A stretch of 64,000 nucleotides of DNA from Tepidibacter sp. (GTDB lineage: Bacteria > Bacillota > Clostridia > Peptostreptococcales > Peptostreptococcaceae), in contig NZ_JAOASI010000063.1 in the NCBI RefSeq assembly GCF_025210165.1, forward strand, positions 1-64,000, given 5' to 3'. This document shows positions 62,623 to 64,000 of this stretch, piece after piece. Positions within the stretch are counted from its first letter, which is position 1. Each line of letters opens with the position of its first letter. The notes beneath the pieces are model-generated. The model was not told where the DNA came from and did no database searches. It worked only from the letters and a program-made list of their open reading frames with translations. Position numbers and translations under genes: made by a program.

Positions 62623-62865
62623 CTAAACTTCTGTGATCAATTTTAAAATATTATTAAATGTATTAAAATGGCCTTGTACAACTTTGGATTTTGATATGTT
62701 GATATTATATTCAAGTTCAACTTGCTTTAAGATAAATACAAGGACTGCAGGCATTAAATTTATGTCAAAACCTGTTAGAGGTTTATTTTTTAAATCATGA
62801 TTACGGTCAAAAGAAATATTTGTATACTTTTTAAAAAGTACTTCTAACTTTTTTTCGATTTCCAT
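62623..62865 (-). CDS. Acyl-carrier-related protein of the peptide cluster
   Basis: An 80-residue protein with an acyl-carrier-like helical pattern (PLTGFDINLMPAVLVFILKQ). At the position of the phosphopantetheine Ser (usual DSL) it has DIN, so it probably carries no acyl group. It corresponds to the 'acyl carrier-related' component of CLI_3235-type peptide systems, from memory of TIGR04069. Ribosome site AAGTGAGGTTGCC. Confidence 0.8.
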   Translation of the reverse strand: MEIEKKLEVLFKKYTNISFDRNHDLKNKPLTGFDINLMPAVLVFILKQVELEYNINISKSKVVQGHFNTFNNILKLITEV

Positions 62866-62914
62866 AAGGCAACCTCACTTTCTCATCTAGAGATCTCTAT
62901 TTTAAATACTCTTT

Positions 62915-63973
62915 TTATTTGGATAATTCTTCAATAATATCACATGCCATACGTTTAATATCTTGATCTAAAAAAGAAAAATAAATATTATCATGTATAT
63001 AATTTTCACTATTTTTCAATACAAAATCACTTGATAATGTTAAATAACTAATTCTTTTCTCGGATTCTGTCTCTTCATAATTAAGGGTCTTATTTGTAAC
63101 AGCATGATATTTTACATCACTTCCTAATCTTTTGGAAATTTGATCACCAATACTTATTAAATCAGAGCTAGGTATTTCGTTATACATAGAACACAATACA
63201 ACACTATCCGCTTTAACCGCTTGAGATATGATGTGAGATATAGCACCACCGTGTCCTATATAGTAATTGCTTAACATAAGAATTTCTCCAGGTACGCCAA
63301 TAATCAATACTTCTGGGTTTTCACATAACTCGTATTTTTTTATAAATTGGTTTAATAAAAGTATTTTTCTTTTAGTTGAGATTTGTTCATCATATAGAGA
63401 CTCTGGCAAAGTAGGCATACCACATAGTATACTTTCTGGGCTAGAGGATAACAGACCTACGTTGTATCCTATTCTAGATAACTCAGAATATAGATTTAAT
63501 TGAACTTTAAATTTATCTGTGCTTTCAGTAATCCCTGTAACAAAAATTACCGGCACACTAATATGGAATAAATACTCATTTAATTCTTCAGAAAGATCTA
63601 TATTTGATTCATTTGCAAATATGACTTTACATGTTTTTAAATTTTTATCTATTTCATGCTTTTCGTTTATAGATAACTTTTTGGATATAATAATTTTCTT
63701 ATCATCTACATTGTTTATTAAGGGTATAATATATTTTTCCACATCTAAATCATACCTAGAATTAACGATCCAAATTTCCGAACATTCATTCACATTTTTT
63801 TCAAAATCTGACTCAACAATAAACGTTTTTTTACCGTAGTTATATTTTTTTCCGACTAACCCCCATCCTCTGGGACTTATGAGTGATATTTCACTGTTAA
63901 ACGCCGGATCTTCACTTAAAAAATATAATACTGGTAAAAATGTCTCATCAAATGGATATACTATTATACGCAT
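62915..63973 (-). CDS. Peptide maturation system protein (TIGR04066-type)
   Basis: A 352-residue cytosolic protein, MRIIVYPFDETFLPVLYFLS, with a nucleotide-binding-like core (VPVIFVTGITESTDKFKVQL) and GHGGAISHIISQAVKADSVV. I place it with the TIGR04066 family of unknown activity that accompanies Cys-rich peptide precursors. It precedes the acyl-carrier-related gene by 50 bases; the radical SAM maturase expected for the system is probably beyond 64,000. Confidence 0.8.
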   Translation of the reverse strand: MRIIVYPFDETFLPVLYFLSEDPAFNSEISLISPRGWGLVGKKYNYGKKTFIVESDFEKNVNECSEIWIVNSRYDLDVEKYIIPLINNVDDKKIIISKKLSINEKHEIDKNLKTCKVIFANESNIDLSEELNEYLFHISVPVIFVTGITESTDKFKVQLNLYSELSRIGYNVGLLSSSPESILCGMPTLPESLYDEQISTKRKILLLNQFIKKYELCENPEVLIIGVPGEILMLSNYYIGHGGAISHIISQAVKADSVVLCSMYNEIPSSDLISIGDQISKRLGSDVKYHAVTNKTLNYEETESEKRISYLTLSSDFVLKNSENYIHDNIYFSFLDQDIKRMACDIIEELSK

Positions 63974-64000
63974 ACATAGCCTCCTTTTTAAATCATGTTT

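Overview
The window is a low-GC (roughly 30 %) chromosomal segment from a motile, endospore-forming anaerobe of the Clostridia. Evidence is spoIIID, spoIID, a SpoIIQ-like protein and yyaC for sporulation, a Gram-positive flagellar operon with fliW-csrA, an S-box upstream of metK, a glycyl-radical microcompartment and clostridial-style Shine-Dalgarno sequences. No species can be fixed from the sequence alone. No tRNA, rRNA or CRISPR array was seen.

Layout. (1) 1-14,340 is a flagellar island. On the minus strand, recD2-comFC-yvyF leads into a sigma-D type promoter and flgM-flgN-flgK-flgL-fliW-csrA-flagellin, then two extra short csrA genes and a second flagellin cut by the window edge. On the plus strand lies a third flagellin with a zinc-peptidase domain in its variable region (flagellinolysin type). 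The leaders carry GGA-in-loop hairpins of the kind CsrA binds. (2) 14,340-21,050 holds metK with an S-box, a small membrane exporter, a TtcA-like tRNA thiolase, a secreted phosphodiester glycosidase, yyaC and an AEC permease. (3) 21,700-29,900 is the conserved Firmicute block ywmB-murA-spoIID-spoIIQ-spoIIID-mbl-flhO-flhP-flgJ(N)-fabZ, read on the minus strand. (4) 30,000-40,800 has assorted genes: a GH26 glycosidase, a methyltransferase, a chemoreceptor, a DUF4179-like protein, a MarR/flavoprotein cluster, an HD-GYP protein, and yjdF with its riboswitch. (5) 41,080-52,660 is a complete B12-independent microcompartment operon around a glycyl-radical diol dehydratase. It has the activase, five BMC hexamer/trimer shell genes, one pentamer gene, PduL, PduP, PduS, EutJ and a flavoprotein. 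A PocR-type sensor kinase and AraC-type response regulator lie upstream (52,935-55,224). (6) 56,364-60,250 has a candidate transporter gene sitting behind the collapsed relic of a second microcompartment operon, then an IS4/IS231-type insertion sequence. (7) 60,249-64,000 is the 3' part of a ribosomal peptide (RiPP/bacteriocin-like) cluster: maturation protein, acyl-carrier-related protein, Cys-rich precursor and ABC exporter, with a MITE between the last two.

How the parts work together. FliW and the long CsrA form the usual homeostatic switch on flagellin translation; two short CsrA paralogues lack the C-terminal extension and may act outside FliW control. In the microcompartment, the glycyl-radical enzyme probably dehydrates (S)-1,2-propanediol to propionaldehyde, PduP makes propionyl-CoA, PduL makes propionyl-phosphate, and PduS/PduT handle electrons across the shell. 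The alcohol dehydrogenase and kinase expected for this pathway are not in the window.

Most notable for follow-up: the relic second microcompartment operon and its conserved promoter module, a large palindromic repeat family whose arms co-vary, a murA terminator hairpin that buries the spoIID start codon, the GGA-loop/three-CsrA arrangement, and the RiPP cluster.
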